Shown in pieces: positions 10,046 to 22,450 of a stretch of DNA of 36,071 nucleotides. The stretch's first letter is position 1, and the number at the start of each line of letters is the position of its first letter. The DNA comes from Zelonia costaricensis (lineage: Eukaryota > Euglenozoa > Kinetoplastea > Trypanosomatida > Trypanosomatidae). A program made the translations under genes and the position numbers. The notes under the pieces were generated by a model that was not told where the DNA came from, did not search any database, and was given only the letters and a program-made list of their open reading frames with translations. The stretch lies in the NCBI GenBank assembly GCA_030849075.1, contig JASAOO010003284.1, positions 1 to 36,071 of the forward strand. Direction: 5' to 3'.

Positions 10046-10717
10046 ATGAGCCACAAGTTCATCTTCAAGTACATCATCATCGGCGACATGAGCGTCGGCA
10101 AGAGCTGTCTCATGCACCTCTTCACGGAGCAGCGGTACCGCAAGGACCTGCCCCACACCATCGGCGTCGACTTCGGCACAACCGTGGTGGAGATTAACGG
10201 GGAGCTTGTGAAGCTGCAGATGTGGGACACGGCGGGGCAGGAGCGGTTCCGCTCCGTGACACGGGGGTACTACCGCGGCGCCGCGGGGGCGCTGCTCGTC
10301 TACGACATTAGCCGCCGCTCCAGCTACGCGCACATCGGCACATGGCTTACCGACGCGCGTGCCAACACCGGGCCTGAGACGGTCTTCATCCTGGTTGGCA
10401 ACAAGTCCGATCTGGAGGAGGAACGGGAGGTGTCGTACGAGGAGGCGGCCCAGTTCGCGGCGGAGCACAACCTTCTCTTCGTCGAGTGCAGCGCGTTAAA
10501 CGGCTCCAACGTAGAGGAGGCGTTCTTGTCGACGGCGCGCAAGATTCACGAGAAGGTGAAGGGCGGCGTCATGAACCCGACGGACCCCGAGAGCGGCGTG
10601 CAGCTGCACGCGGCGGCCATTCCGACGACGGCGGCCGGTGGGCAGGCGGGTGGGCCGGTCGACTTGAAGGCCGGCAACGCGAATAGCGCCGGTGCGGCGG
10701 AGTCGGGCTGCTGCTGA
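10046..10717 (+). CDS. Rab4/Rab14-type small GTPase
   Basis: This is a 223-aa Ras-superfamily GTPase that regulates vesicle traffic. All G-boxes are visible: P-loop GDMSVGKS (13-20), switch I Thr in [15 protein letters not shown] (60-66), NKSD (119-122) and CSAL (148-151). It ends with a Cys-Cys prenylation motif, the substrate of Rab geranylgeranyl transferase. The segments [24 protein letters not shown] and [11 protein letters not shown], together with WLTDAR, resemble Rab14, while the SAL-N-x-S-NVEEAF stretch is closer to Rab4 and Rab2. All three belong to one clade, acting in Golgi-endosome traffic and recycling in other eukaryotes. The Gly usual at the P-loop position before Val is Ser here. 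The C-terminal ~50 residues are a variable Ala/Gly-rich tail. Start: first ATG after the proposed acceptor, immediately followed by the conserved first strand. Family membership is certain; the exact Rab subclass is not. Confidence 0.95.
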   Translation: MSHKFIFKYIIIGDMSVGKSCLMHLFTEQRYRKDLPHTIGVDFGTTVVEINGELVKLQMWDTAGQERFRSVTRGYYRGAAGALLVYDISRRSSYAHIGTWLTDARANTGPETVFILVGNKSDLEEEREVSYEEAAQFAAEHNLLFVECSALNGSNVEEAFLSTARKIHEKVKGGVMNPTDPESGVQLHAAAIPTTAAGGQAGGPVDLKAGNANSAGAAESGCC

Positions 10718-11488
10718 GCTGCACGCGTGCGTGAAGGGGGGCACCGTGGATGCAACGCGGGCTTAACACGCTGTGCGTGTTCGACTTGCTTGTGCCACCT
10801 TCGGGCACCGCGTGCGTGCGCTCGCGACGTGGTCCGCGTCTCCCTCTTCCCCCCCTCTTTCCCTCTTCTTAGCAGCGCATCCAGCTGCGTCTCTCTCACG
10901 TGTGTGTGTGTGTTGGTTTGTGTGTGTGTGTGTATCTGCGGCGTGGTTTACTTGCTGCCTACTTCCCTTGCGCCGCCAGTTGCGTGTTGACCCCTCCCCT
11001 CTTTCCTTTGCGTTCCGCCCCCCCCCTCCCTCGCCCCTACGAGCTCGACGGACGGGGAGACGCTCCTCCACTCCCCCCGCACTCCTCTGCCCTCCAAAGT
11101 ACAAACAACTAACCCAAAGAGTAAACCGAGCAGCCGTGATAGTGGATTGTGCGACTCTATTGGCCGCGAAGAGGTCTCTGCGTCTCTGTGCCCCTGTGTG
11201 TGTGTGTCTTTCCTGCAGGCAGCACGCCACTTCGGTGCCCGCACCTCGCCTCGCCGCGTTCTGTTAGTGGGCCAAGCCGCCAGCCGGTGCTGCTGCCCTC
11301 CGCGCTCTCCCAGTCCCTGCGCGACCGCGTCACTCGCAGTAGCGGCGTGCGCACACGTAGCGGTGTTGCTGCTCGAGGCGCCGCGTGCCGCGAGTGCGAA
11401 GAGGTGAGATGAGGGAACTCCCTGACCGGCTGGTGGCTTCCCTCCTCCGCACTTTCCCTGACCTTCGCCGCCATGCCGCACTGCTTTA

Positions 11489-13085
<1,597 letters not shown>

Positions 13086-13941
13086 GGGAAAGGGAGGTAA
13101 AGGAGGTCTGCCCGCCGTGCCCTAGCAGTTGCCGGGCCGCCCCCCCTCCCCCTCCCGCGCGCTTCCGAAGTGCGGGTACGTAATCGAGTTAAGAGAGGAA
13201 GCCGGTGCTCCCCCCCCCCCCGTCCTCCGCCCTCCCGACCGCACTCACGTGTGCCCCTTCCCAGTCTCCTGCGCCCCCCACCTCCTCTCGCCCCCCGCAC
13301 AGAGACCTGCCACACGGGTTGCCCTCTCACCCGGCGATGGATGGCGATGCATGCGCATGTGTGTGTGTGTGTGTGTGAGTGTGAGCTGGTGAACTTCGAA
13401 TAACACGTTAAGGCCCCATAAGCGACACACACACGACAAGAAAAAGAACAACAAAGAGGGAGCGGGAATGATGGCGTGGCTCAGTGCTTATGCACGACGA
13501 TGAGGGCATCCCGGCCCCACGAGAAGACACACACGAGGCGTGCGAGTGACGAGGACTGCGGTAAGGGCTCAGTGCCAGCTTCCTCCACCCCCCTCTCGCC
13601 CCCCCCTGCGCGGTGACAGAGGAAACCTCGGCGCACTTGCCGTGTATGCTCCCCCCCTTCCCTCTGCTACTGGCATCTCCGCAGGCGTCGTTGATGGGCG
13701 CTGCGACGGTGACCTGCCGCTGCGCGTCACTTGTACCCTTGAATACGCACATGCGCAACGCAGAAGGACGCGCATGTGCTGCACTGCACGTTCAACATCC
13801 GCCCTCTTCCACGTTTTCCCCTTGCCGGGTGCAGCCCTTCCCCATCGCCCCTCCACAAAACGAAAAGTCGCAAGGAGAACATCAGACACACGCACACACA
13901 CATACACACACACACGCACTTCCACGTTCTGTGTGCACTCC
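13086..13941. other. Intergenic region / UTRs
   Basis: This is non-coding. It contains C-runs near 13210-13220, a TG run at about 13357-13382 and a CA run at about 13887-13919 just before the next start. The frame of the next gene is open back to 13540, but the added peptide is His/Thr/Arg low complexity and precedes the likely splice site, so I leave it out. Confidence 0.65.
13797..13867 (+). promoter_or_regulatory. Putative spliced-leader acceptor(s) for the GRC3-like gene
   Basis: Two pyrimidine tracts are each followed by AG: one at about 13797-13830 with AG at 13833-13834, and one at about 13835-13854 with AG at 13866-13867. Either would make ATG 13942 the first start codon, with a leader of about 75-108 nt. 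Confidence 0.4.
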
Positions 13942-16900
13942 ATGCCGGTTGCACGCGGCCGCCGCGTCGCCGACGCGAGGCCGCAGTCCGCGGCGGATGG
14001 GGTGGGCAGCCTGCCGCTTTCCTCCGCGCTGCCGGTGCCCGCAGAGCTCGAGGGGACGGCAGCGGCCACCACGTCGATGACGACCACGCACGTGCGGGGC
14101 GCACGTCGCGTCACGGCGTCTGGCGTGGAGGGAATCGCGGAGACGACGGCGGTCGCGCACCCGGTTGCGGACGCGACTCCAACCACCGTTGACGTATCCG
14201 CGGCATCGGGCGCAGCGCCGGGTCGCTTCAAGGTACCCGCGGCGGTGCTGCAGCGGATGCAGCGTTGCGAGCAGGCGCAGGAACAGCGGCGTGACACCGC
14301 CACGCCTCGCCCCGACAGCATCGCAGAGGGCGAGCACGAGAACACCACAGCCACAGGCACTTCGGCAGGGGCCTCGACCGCGGCGAGCTCTCCAGCGCCC
14401 TCCACTGCAACAGCACGCGATGAGGTGCGTGAGGCGGAGGTCTTCGCTGCAGCGGCAAAGGCGGACCTCAGCGAGGCCGACATCTCCGCCACCGTCGCGG
14501 CACACAAATTTGCCAGCGCATACCATCCACACCAACGCAGCTCCAGCAACAACAGCAGCAGCAGTGGTGGCGTCGGCACATCCGCCACGGCAGCCTCGCC
14601 GACCGCGTCGAAGCCCGTCGTCTTCTCACGCCAGTGGCGGCGGCAGCTCTTCGGTGCCTCTGGTACGTCCCTCAACGCAGCCGCACCGGTGGCCGCCTCC
14701 TCCAACAGCGCCGACGTGGAGGCGGTGCTGCGGCGTTCCCGGCAGCACCTCACGCAGCGCAACGGACGTCCGACATCGAGCGCGGACGCGGAGGAGGAGG
14801 CGGAGCTCGATGATGACCTGCTGCCGTTTGGTAAAGCCAGCGTGGTGAAGTTCCACCGCACGGAGGAGGACGAGGGCGGTGACTCAGACGCAGACGACGC
14901 GCATCAGCCGGCATCCCGTGATGCCCCCACGCGCCGTCAGCGCCACGCCCTCCGCGTGCAGGCGCAGGAGAAGCGTGAGCAGCACCGCGTGCATCGGCAC
15001 ATGGCCGGCTTCGACGAGGCCTTTCTCGCCCGCCACGAGGCGCAAGTCCGCCTGCATCACACAGACGACGCGGGCGAGAGCAGCGGCAGCACGAGCGGTG
15101 AGGGCAGCGATGATGTGGAGGACACGTCAGAGGAAGAGGAGGAGGAGGGCGCGATCTCGCACGACTCCTCTGCCGCAAGCACCGACAGCGTCGAGGAAGA
15201 CGAAGGCGAAGAGGACGAGGAGGGGTCCGGTGTCGACGGCAGCTCGGATGAGGAGCAGACGCAGAATGCTGACAGTGCGGGCGCGCTAGCTGCCGCCGCC
15301 GCCGCCGGCGCCGCGCACGGCAGCAGCAGCAGCAACGGCTTCGGAGCCGCGCGCCGCGCCGAGGCGGAGCGTCAGCGGCAGCGCCTTCAAGCCTCCGCAA
15401 TCCAGGCGGAGGCGCCAGCGGTGGCTGCCAACGCGTCCACGGCGGGCGCCGCAGCCAACGCCATTGCCGCGCGTTCGCTTTGGTTCAAGTCCTTCTTCTT
15501 TGTCTGTCACGAGCCGCGGGTGCACGAGGGTGGGTGCCACCACACACTGGTCGGCCTGCGCGGCCCGGTGACGGTGCAGGGCCCGTGTGGCATCATCGGC
15601 TTCGGCCTCGGCGAGGTTACGGTAAATGGCTTCTACCTCGGCCGCAAGCAGCTCAACCTGTGGCATGAGGAGCACGCGGCGGTGCTGATGCCCATGAAGC
15701 GCCTCAAGACGCGACACGCGCAGGACATGGAGCTGCCGGCGTGGCCGCGCGTGCCGGCGCCACTGCTGCCCGCGATGCCCGGCGCTGATGACCCCCTCGG
15801 CGCGCCGCTCAACCCGCTCTACTTCCCCGCTTCCACCGTCGGCACCAATGTGCAGGGCGGCGGCGGCGGCGGCGCAGGAGAAGATGAGGGGGAGGACGCG
15901 GCGTCACTGCTGGAGTCGCTCCAGTGGAACTGCGAGGCCGTCTTCGGCGCTATCGACTGGGACTGGGTCGAGTCGATGGTGCAGAGCTGGCGCAACCTCT
16001 TCTCCAACCAGCTGCCGCCGATCCTGCTCGTTGTGCAGCCCTCCTCCTCGCTGCGGCGTCGCGACGGGGCAGGGCCCACGCGGAAGTTCTATCTTCACGG
16101 CAAGCGGGGCCGGCAGGGGGCGGGGAAGGCTGCGCCGCTCTCCTCCTCGCAGGCGTACATGGACATCCCCTCCTTCGTCGCCCACCGGGGCGTGCCGGCG
16201 GTCGACCTGGCCCTGCTGCCCGGCGTGGTGCCCTCGGTTGCCGCTCAGGGCAGCGGCGCGGTGATGGTGCTTGGCTCGTCCAACATCGGGAAGTCCACGC
16301 TGTGCCGCTACTTGGCGAACGTGCTGCTCAGCCAGCACGGCCTCTGCTACTGGCTGGACCTCGACGTGGGACAGCCGGAGTTCGGGGTGCCCGGCCAGCT
16401 GACGCTCTCGCGGCTGCGGCGTCCGCTGCTGCGGGCGCAGGACGCGTCGTGTGCCGAGGTGGTGGCGTCGTACTTCATCGGGGCCAACACGGCCGCGCAG
16501 TGCCCGCTGACGGCGGCCAACGCGCTGGCCGCTGTATGCACCCTTGCCCGAACAGTGGGGGCGGCGCACCCGGTGGTGGTCAACACGCATGGGTGGGTGC
16601 TGCAGACGGGTCGGCGCGTTACGGTCGAGGCGCTGCGGCGGCTGCGGCCGCGGCACGTGATTCACCTGTGCAAGGCCGGGGAGGAGGCGTGGGCGCAGGA
16701 CACGGACAGCCTGCTCGACCCGCGGCACGGGCTGAACGGGGAGGTCGTGCAGCGCCGCTTCCTCGTGCGCCGCGCGGGGGGCGGCGGTACGGCACAGCAG
16801 TCGGCCGGCCCCACCGGGAGTGGCAAGAGGAACACGAGTGCCGGCGTCTCCGCCGGCGCCCACCACAGCAGCGGCAGCACCGCAGCACCGCCAGTGCTCC

Positions 16901-17880
16901 TCTGCCGTCTGCCCTACCCCGACAGCGACGCCCATTCTTCTTCCCCCGCGCAACGCGTCGCGGTACCCGAGCCGGGGAACGGCAGCCGCAGCAGCGATGA
17001 CCACCACCGTCACCAGGAAGCGCATGACCACTGGCGTGGGCAGGTGCACACGGTGCGCGTGCAGCGGGAGGAGAGCTTCTCCTCGCTTGAGCGCGTCAAG
17101 GCCACGAAAGGGAGCCGGGGGCGGCAGACGCGGTGGCAGACCTACTTCGCGCCCCTGCTGCGCCACTACGCCGGGCGCCCGGCCGTCCCGAGCGCAGTTT
17201 CTGGCAGAGACACCGCTGAGGAGCCGGAGACGACCCTGCTCGAGGCGCCGCTGTGCTCCCTGCACTCGATCGTGCTGGCGGAGCGCGATGAGAAGCTTGG
17301 CGAGGTGCAGTTGTCACCATCGCCTGCGGCAGCAGGGTCCACCGTACCGGCCGCAGGCGCCGCCGGCATGGCGCGGCCGCGGCCGCAGGGAAGAGGCGCG
17401 CAGGAGCAGCGGCGTCAGCAGGCGCACGCGGCCGTCGCAGCCGCGCTTGAGCACGCCGTCGTGGCCCTTCTGTTTCACGCGTGTCCATCCTCGTTCACCA
17501 CCGATGCCGACACCGACGCCGCCCCCTCCAGCGTCGCTGCAGCACACGCCGCCTTCCCCGGTTGCGTCGTGCGCAGTCTCGCGGCGCTGCGCGGTGGCTT
17601 CCCGGTCTCGTGCTACGGTGTAGTGGAGAGCACGGAGCTGGAGCTGCTGCACGGGCGCGCTGGTGACGCGAGCGGTGCCAGCACGGCGTCGGGATGGGTG
17701 CGCATTCGCGTGCCACTGCGGCCCAGTGTCGTCTCGGCGATGCTTGCACGCCCCGCTGCCGGACTGCCAGCCGTGGCGTCTACCTCTGGGTCCGCAACGG
17801 CGGCGTGGGCGACGCACGTGTCGATCGCCTACAGCGCCGCGCTACGCGCGGACACGGGCTTCGTGGATGCCTGGCGGTGA
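13942..17880 (+). CDS. GRC3: Polynucleotide 5'-hydroxyl kinase GRC3/NOL9-like
   Basis: This is a 1312-aa protein. The kinase core is clear: Walker A GSSNIGKS (778-785), then YWLDLDVGQPEFG containing the Walker-B-type D-x-D-x-GQ motif (806-811), and the VVNTHGWV strand (around 880-886). These are diagnostic of the CLP1/GRC3/NOL9 family, which phosphorylates RNA 5'-OH ends. GRC3 and NOL9 work in the nucleolus on pre-rRNA internal-spacer processing together with the LAS1 nuclease. The region from ~513, with LVGLRGPVTVQGPCG and GEVTVNGFYLG, matches the beta-rich N-terminal domain of these proteins. This separates it from CLP1. The first ~510 residues are an unusual low-complexity extension with an acidic Glu/Asp/Ser cluster at ~396-438. 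Other low-complexity inserts occur near 945-1050 and 1130-1170. NOL9 and yeast Grc3 are about 630-700 residues, so this protein is roughly twice the usual size. Family call firm; substrate inferred. Confidence 0.92.
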   Translation: MPVARGRRVADARPQSAADGVGSLPLSSALPVPAELEGTAAATTSMTTTHVRGARRVTASGVEGIAETTAVAHPVADATPTTVDVSAASGAAPGRFKVPAAVLQRMQRCEQAQEQRRDTATPRPDSIAEGEHENTTATGTSAGASTAASSPAPSTATARDEVREAEVFAAAAKADLSEADISATVAAHKFASAYHPHQRSSSNNSSSSGGVGTSATAASPTASKPVVFSRQWRRQLFGASGTSLNAAAPVAASSNSADVEAVLRRSRQHLTQRNGRPTSSADAEEEAELDDDLLPFGKASVVKFHRTEEDEGGDSDADDAHQPASRDAPTRRQRHALRVQAQEKREQHRVHRHMAGFDEAFLARHEAQVRLHHTDDAGESSGSTSGEGSDDVEDTSEEEEEEGAISHDSSAASTDSVEEDEGEEDEEGSGVDGSSDEEQTQNADSAGALAAAAAAGAAHGSSSSNGFGAARRAEAERQRQRLQASAIQAEAPAVAANASTAGAAANAIAARSLWFKSFFFVCHEPRVHEGGCHHTLVGLRGPVTVQGPCGIIGFGLGEVTVNGFYLGRKQLNLWHEEHAAVLMPMKRLKTRHAQDMELPAWPRVPAPLLPAMPGADDPLGAPLNPLYFPASTVGTNVQGGGGGGAGEDEGEDAASLLESLQWNCEAVFGAIDWDWVESMVQSWRNLFSNQLPPILLVVQPSSSLRRRDGAGPTRKFYLHGKRGRQGAGKAAPLSSSQAYMDIPSFVAHRGVPAVDLALLPGVVPSVAAQGSGAVMVLGSSNIGKSTLCRYLANVLLSQHGLCYWLDLDVGQPEFGVPGQLTLSRLRRPLLRAQDASCAEVVASYFIGANTAAQCPLTAANALAAVCTLARTVGAAHPVVVNTHGWVLQTGRRVTVEALRRLRPRHVIHLCKAGEEAWAQDTDSLLDPRHGLNGEVVQRRFLVRRAGGGGTAQQSAGPTGSGKRNTSAGVSAGAHHSSGSTAAPPVLLCRLPYPDSDAHSSSPAQRVAVPEPGNGSRSSDDHHRHQEAHDHWRGQVHTVRVQREESFSSLERVKATKGSRGRQTRWQTYFAPLLRHYAGRPAVPSAVSGRDTAEEPETTLLEAPLCSLHSIVLAERDEKLGEVQLSPSPAAAGSTVPAAGAAGMARPRPQGRGAQEQRRQQAHAAVAAALEHAVVALLFHACPSSFTTDADTDAAPSSVAAAHAAFPGCVVRSLAALRGGFPVSCYGVVESTELELLHGRAGDASGASTASGWVRIRVPLRPSVVSAMLARPAAGLPAVASTSGSATAAWATHVSIAYSAALRADTGFVDAWR

Positions 17881-18616
17881 TGACGCGCTTGCTGGCCGAG
17901 CTCCTCTTTGCATCTCAATCCCCGGGCAGAGGGTGGCTGGGACGCGTTAACCGCGCCTGATGCATGGACGCACACACGCACACACACACAGACGAAGACG
18001 GTTTCTTCCGCGAGTAACACCCGAACACACGTAAGGGAGCCGGCATAAGCCGCCCTTCCGCCGCGAATAAGAACACAACGAGCTGAAAATGGACAAGCGC
18101 CGTGCACAAAACGGGGAGTGTGCATCGTGCACTCGTATGGGAGAGGAGGGGAGGGGATCTTCAACGTGGAAGCGCACGAGTTGCTGTCTGTGCACCTGAC
18201 ACTGCAACAGCAAGGGTTGCTCACACTTGGAGGGTGGGTGGGGGGTGACCGCCTTGCTGCCGGCTCCCTCGAAGCCCCTGCGCACAAGGTCACTTGTGCG
18301 CGGCTACGGCGCCTAGCCGTCGGTGCGTGTCTGCCCGGCTACACCGTGTTCAACTCTCTTCTTTTCCCTTTCCTCACCACGGGCACCCCGCCGCTTGCGC
18401 ACTGCTGCAGCTCCGCATTCCAGCCCCACTGGTACACACTCACGTCGAACCCCCACACGCAAACACACTGCGAAGGGAGAGAGAGAGGAAGGAAGTCAAC
18501 GCGGCCTGTCGACTGCTGGCCACCAACTTTGGCTTCCTCGAACCTTCTCTTCGGCGCAGACACCGCTCACCTCGCCCCCCCTCCACCTCCTCTGTCCACC
18601 GCACTCGTACGGAGCC
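17881..18616. other. Intergenic region / UTRs
   Basis: No gene is supportable. A CA run lies at about 17968-17989. The frame of the next gene is open upstream to 18323, but that stretch lies across the proposed splice site and lacks protein-like character. Confidence 0.7.
18353..18410 (+). promoter_or_regulatory. Putative spliced-leader acceptor for the Hrd3-like gene
   Basis: A T/C-rich tract (18353-18376) is followed by ACTGCTGCAG with AG at 18409-18410. The first ATG afterwards is 18617, giving a 5' UTR of about 207 nt. Confidence 0.45.
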
Positions 18617-21600
18617 ATGCACCACTCCCTCCGCGCGCCCCCGCGGCGCCGCCTGTCCGCGGCCACCGCGGTACTTGTGGCCATTGTGACGGTCCTTCTG
18701 CTCAGCTGCGCCATGGTGATGTCTGCCGCCGCACTCGACGCCTTCACCGTCGCTGCGAACGCATCCGTAGCGACGGCGCCTGCGGCGGACCCCAACCACA
18801 GCAGCACGCATCCCGCCTCGGCTCCGCAAAACCAGCCGGTGGCACAGCAGCAGAAGCAGGCACCTCCGCAGCAGGCACCCCCGACGCAGCAGGCACTCCC
18901 GACGCAAGCACCTCCGCAGCAGCAGGCACCTCCGCAGCAGGCACCCCCGACGCAGGCACCCCCGACGCAGGCACCCCCGACGCAGGCACCTCCGCAGCAG
19001 GCACCCCCGACGCAGGCACCCCCGCAGCAGGCACCCCCGACGCAGGCACCTCCGCAGCAGCAGGCACCTCCGCAGCAGGCACCTCCGCAGCAGCAGGCAC
19101 CTCCGAAGCAGGCACCTCCGACGCAGGCACCTCCGCAGCAGCAGGCACCTCCGAAGCAGGCACCTCCGCAGCAGGCACCTCCGCAGCAGCAGGCACCCCC
19201 GACGCAGGCACCTCCGCAGCAGGCACCTCCGCAGCAGGCACCTCCGCAGCAGCAGGCACCTCCGAAGCAGGCACCTCCGCAGCAGCAGGCACCTCCGCAG
19301 CAGGCACCTCCGCAGCAGCAGGCACCTCCGCAGCAGGCACCCCCGCAGCAGCAGGCACCTCCGCAGCAGGCACCTCCGAAGCAGGCACCCCCGACGCAGG
19401 CACCTCCGCAGCAGCAGGCACCTCCGCAGCAGGCACCTCCGCAGCAGCAGGCACCTCCGCAGCAGGCACCCCCGCAGCAGGCACCTCCGCAGCAGCAGGC
19501 ACCCCCGACGCAGGCACCTCCGAAGCAGCAGGCACCCCCGCAGCAGGCACTTCCACCGGCGAGCGCACCCGCAGTGCAGCCCACGCCAGACGTCCCCACG
19601 GCACGGTATAACTGGGCAGATGATGGCGACGAGGAGGGGGAGGACGACACCGACGAGGCGTTTGCGTCCGCCAACTCGTACGGCGCGGCAGCGTCGCGGT
19701 CTGGCACGTCCTCCACGCAGCCGCACCCCCGCCCTCCACCGCCGTCCCGACTCGCCCTCTCCTACCTCTACTACCACGCCCTGGAGGCGCTCTACGTGGA
19801 CGAGAACGTGACGCTGTTCGTGCAGCGGGCTCGCGACGCGGCGCCGTACGGGCACACGCGGTTGAACTGGCTGCTGGGCGTCCTGCACGCCTACGGCGTC
19901 GGGGTGCCCTACAGCGAGCGGGAGGCACTCATGTACTACTCTTTCGCCGCGATGGAGGCCGTACCGGAGGCGCACATGGCGCTCGGCTACCGCTACAAGC
20001 TCGGCATCGGGGTCGAGGCGAGCTGCGAGAGTGCCCTGGCGCACTACCGCGAAGCCGCCGATGCCGTCGCCATGACGTACGACGGCAGCGCCGCTGCGCT
20101 GGACGGCAGCGTCGCGTCCACGACGCCCGGAGCGAAGACGATTAGCAGCGGCAAGGGCGGGCGCACCAACTCCCTCTCCTTCTTCGCGTACCGCGACGAC
20201 ACAAAGAAGTCCGACCTGCGCAAGCAGCGCCGCCTTGATCTTCTCACGCTGCAGTACCAGGCTGACATCGGCAACTCGGAGGCGCTGCTCACGCTGGGAC
20301 ACCTCTTCCTCAAGGGCGACCACCAGGTCGTGCGCGATGGCCGGCGGGCGGAGAGCTTCTTCAGGGCTGCGGCGGCGAAGGGTAACGCGCGGGCGCACGG
20401 TGCGCTGGGCCAGCTGTACATGGCAGGAGATTCGACCGTGACGCCGCCGCTGCTGCCAGACCTGCGCGCCGCCTACCACCACTTCCGGCTTGGCGCGGTG
20501 CAGGAGGAGGCGGTGTCGCTCAACGGGCTCGGTTTTCTGCACGCGATCGGGTACCTGCATCAGGACAAGCGGCACGAGGACACGGGCAGGGCGGGGGAGG
20601 CGAGTGGGGCCCCCGCGAACGTCGGCGCGGCGGCGGCGGCGAAGGCGGCCGGCTCGTCTGCGCCGTCATCGCCGCCGGTGACGGGGCCGCCGGACTTCGA
20701 GACGGCGGCGCGGTACTTCTATCGGAGTCAGTGCGCGGAGGGGCAGTACAACCTGGGCGTGCTGTTCCTGCACGGCCGCGGGGTGCACCTCGACAAGGCC
20801 CGGGCCAAGCATCTCTTCAAGGAGGCAGCGGCGCAGGGCAGCGTGCTCGCCCTGTGGCAGCTCGCGAACTTGCTGAGCGAGGGCAGCAGCAGCAGCAGCA
20901 ACGGGAGCGGCGGCGGGGCAGAGGCTGATGGTGGGGACGGCAGCGGCGCCGCCGTGCGCGCCAGCGGCGAGTGTGAGCAGGCGCTGGAGTTGTACCAGCG
21001 CACCGCTTCCTTCGGCAGCTGGCAGCATCGCCAATTGGGCGCACGCGTCAGCGACGAGGCCCCACCAGTGCCACCACCGACCCCGTCTGCGACGGGCGAC
21101 TACGGGAGTGCCCAACACGAGGGCGGCGACGGCGTTGCGGAGGGTGCGCCGGACGCCGGCGCGGACCCGCGGACGGGCGAGACCTTCGCGCACCCCACGT
21201 CCGAGGCGGAGTACGGCGCGCGGCTCGCGGGCATCCTCGGCCGGCTGCACGCCGTCGAAGAGGCCCTCGTGTCGTCTGATGAGGACGACGGACCGACGGT
21301 GGTGTCGCTGGCCTCCTTCGTTGAGCTGCTCGGCCTCACCGAGACGGGCGACAGTGCGGCGCCGTGGCTCGCTGCGCAGTACGTGGACCAGTACCTCGAC
21401 GTGGCCGACGTCCCCAGCGAACCCTTTCTCGTGTCCGCGTCTCCTGCTGCCACGCGAGGGATGGGCAGCGTGACGGCCGTGCCGCTGTGGTGGCCCGCAC
21501 GGCCGACGCACGCCGGCGCATCCCCGCCGTACCTCCCCCGCGAGGGGGCCGGCGCCGCCCTGCTCCACCACCTGCTGCAGCGCACCGTCTCTCACCACAC

Positions 21601-22450
21601 TCAGAAGAAGACCAGCCTCGGCGCTGCCTACCTGCGACTCGGCAACTTCTTCTACTACGGCGAGGCCCCGCAGCACGGCGTCGATATGGCCCGCGCGCTG
21701 GAGTACTACCGCATCGCCGGCGACCGCTACCACAACGCCCACGCGCTCTTCAACGTGGGGTTCATGTACCAGCTCGGCCTGCACCACGCCCCGCGTGTGA
21801 CGCGGGTGGTGGCGGACATGTCGGCGCAGGAGGTGCGGGAGCGAGGCGAGGTGCAGCGGCACTACACGCAGGCCCCGCCTGGGGCGGCGTGGATCGTGCA
21901 CGTGAACCCGCCCCAGTACCTGCGCGCGTCCCCGGCGCTCTACCTCGCCGCACGCGCCGCTGCGCACGCCTGGAACCGCGACAGCACCGAGGCAACCTCG
22001 CGCGCCGTCGATGTCTACCTCGCCTGGAAGTACTACACGGCGTCGCAGCGGCAGGAGGGCCGCGGGACGCTCGCGGTGCAAGTCGCGCTGACCACGCTCA
22101 ACCTACAACGGTCCCTGCGACACTTCGGGCTGCGCGGGCTGCTGCCGGAGGCCTTGGTGTCGCTCCTTGATCCGTTGCCCAACGGCACGGCAGCGGGGAC
22201 AGGGCAAGGTGCCGCCGTGACTGGCCAGGCCGAGCCTCGTCGGCAGGGTGGCGAGGCAGGGGATCCGCTGGGCGGCCTGCGCTCCGCCCTCGCCGCTCTG
22301 ATAGAGGCACATCGCACCGCCTTCAACGAGGGCTTCGCGCAGGCGATGGTGGTCTTGTGGGAGTGCTATCAGGCGGCAGAGTCGCTGCTGCTCTACGCCG
22401 CCGTGTGCGTGATCTTCATGGGCCTGCTGCTGCGCCATCACGTGGCGTAA
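18617..22450 (+). CDS. HRD3: SEL1L/Hrd3-like ER-associated-degradation receptor with Pro/Gln repeat domain
   Basis: This is a 1277-aa protein. A hydrophobic signal sequence or anchor occupies residues ~14-40, and a C-terminal membrane helix ~1257-1273 leaves a tiny tail. That gives the luminal, single-pass layout of SEL1L/Hrd3, the partner of the Hrd1 ubiquitin ligase that recruits misfolded ER proteins. Between them lie Sel1 repeats at ~416-447, 452-483, 553-590, 591-632, 633-650, 707-745 and 1002-1065. The block [11 protein letters not shown] plus AHMALGYRY and [13 protein letters not shown] is very close to SEL1L. The later [17 protein letters not shown] and [23 protein letters not shown] segments also keep SEL1L order. 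Residues ~77-313 are an insertion of about 44 APP-containing units rich in Gln, not part of the usual family architecture. Further low-complexity inserts separate the Sel1 groups. ATG 18617 is chosen because it is the first after the acceptor and begins a typical signal sequence. Confidence 0.9.
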   Translation: MHHSLRAPPRRRLSAATAVLVAIVTVLLLSCAMVMSAAALDAFTVAANASVATAPAADPNHSSTHPASAPQNQPVAQQQKQAPPQQAPPTQQALPTQAPPQQQAPPQQAPPTQAPPTQAPPTQAPPQQAPPTQAPPQQAPPTQAPPQQQAPPQQAPPQQQAPPKQAPPTQAPPQQQAPPKQAPPQQAPPQQQAPPTQAPPQQAPPQQAPPQQQAPPKQAPPQQQAPPQQAPPQQQAPPQQAPPQQQAPPQQAPPKQAPPTQAPPQQQAPPQQAPPQQQAPPQQAPPQQAPPQQQAPPTQAPPKQQAPPQQALPPASAPAVQPTPDVPTARYNWADDGDEEGEDDTDEAFASANSYGAAASRSGTSSTQPHPRPPPPSRLALSYLYYHALEALYVDENVTLFVQRARDAAPYGHTRLNWLLGVLHAYGVGVPYSEREALMYYSFAAMEAVPEAHMALGYRYKLGIGVEASCESALAHYREAADAVAMTYDGSAAALDGSVASTTPGAKTISSGKGGRTNSLSFFAYRDDTKKSDLRKQRRLDLLTLQYQADIGNSEALLTLGHLFLKGDHQVVRDGRRAESFFRAAAAKGNARAHGALGQLYMAGDSTVTPPLLPDLRAAYHHFRLGAVQEEAVSLNGLGFLHAIGYLHQDKRHEDTGRAGEASGAPANVGAAAAAKAAGSSAPSSPPVTGPPDFETAARYFYRSQCAEGQYNLGVLFLHGRGVHLDKARAKHLFKEAAAQGSVLALWQLANLLSEGSSSSSNGSGGGAEADGGDGSGAAVRASGECEQALELYQRTASFGSWQHRQLGARVSDEAPPVPPPTPSATGDYGSAQHEGGDGVAEGAPDAGADPRTGETFAHPTSEAEYGARLAGILGRLHAVEEALVSSDEDDGPTVVSLASFVELLGLTETGDSAAPWLAAQYVDQYLDVADVPSEPFLVSASPAATRGMGSVTAVPLWWPARPTHAGASPPYLPREGAGAALLHHLLQRTVSHHTQKKTSLGAAYLRLGNFFYYGEAPQHGVDMARALEYYRIAGDRYHNAHALFNVGFMYQLGLHHAPRVTRVVADMSAQEVRERGEVQRHYTQAPPGAAWIVHVNPPQYLRASPALYLAARAAAHAWNRDSTEATSRAVDVYLAWKYYTASQRQEGRGTLAVQVALTTLNLQRSLRHFGLRGLLPEALVSLLDPLPNGTAAGTGQGAAVTGQAEPRRQGGEAGDPLGGLRSALAALIEAHRTAFNEGFAQAMVVLWECYQAAESLLLYAAVCVIFMGLLLRHHVA
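18848..19557 (+). repeat. Tandem 15/18-nt coding repeat (QAPPx units)
   Basis: About 44 tandem units are built on the core CAGGCACCTCCG or CAGGCACCCCCG. Each encodes Ala-Pro-Pro followed by two or three of Gln, Thr or Lys. Units of 15 nt and 18 nt alternate irregularly, so the array always stays in frame. Codon choice within units is almost invariant, pointing to recent expansion by slippage or unequal exchange. The core lacks stop codons in most frames, which creates several long spurious ORFs on both strands. Confidence 0.97.

Noticed and set aside
13540..13941. N-terminal extension of the GRC3-like frame
   Set aside because: It lies before the proposed splice acceptors and is low-complexity sequence; ATG 13942 is the first start codon in the predicted mRNA.
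18440..20575. 711-aa minus-strand ORF and other long frames across the repeat in the Hrd3-like gene
   Set aside because: The repeat core has no stop codon in most frames. The antisense translation is a monotonous Leu-Arg-Arg-Cys pattern, while the + frame carries real Sel1 repeats.
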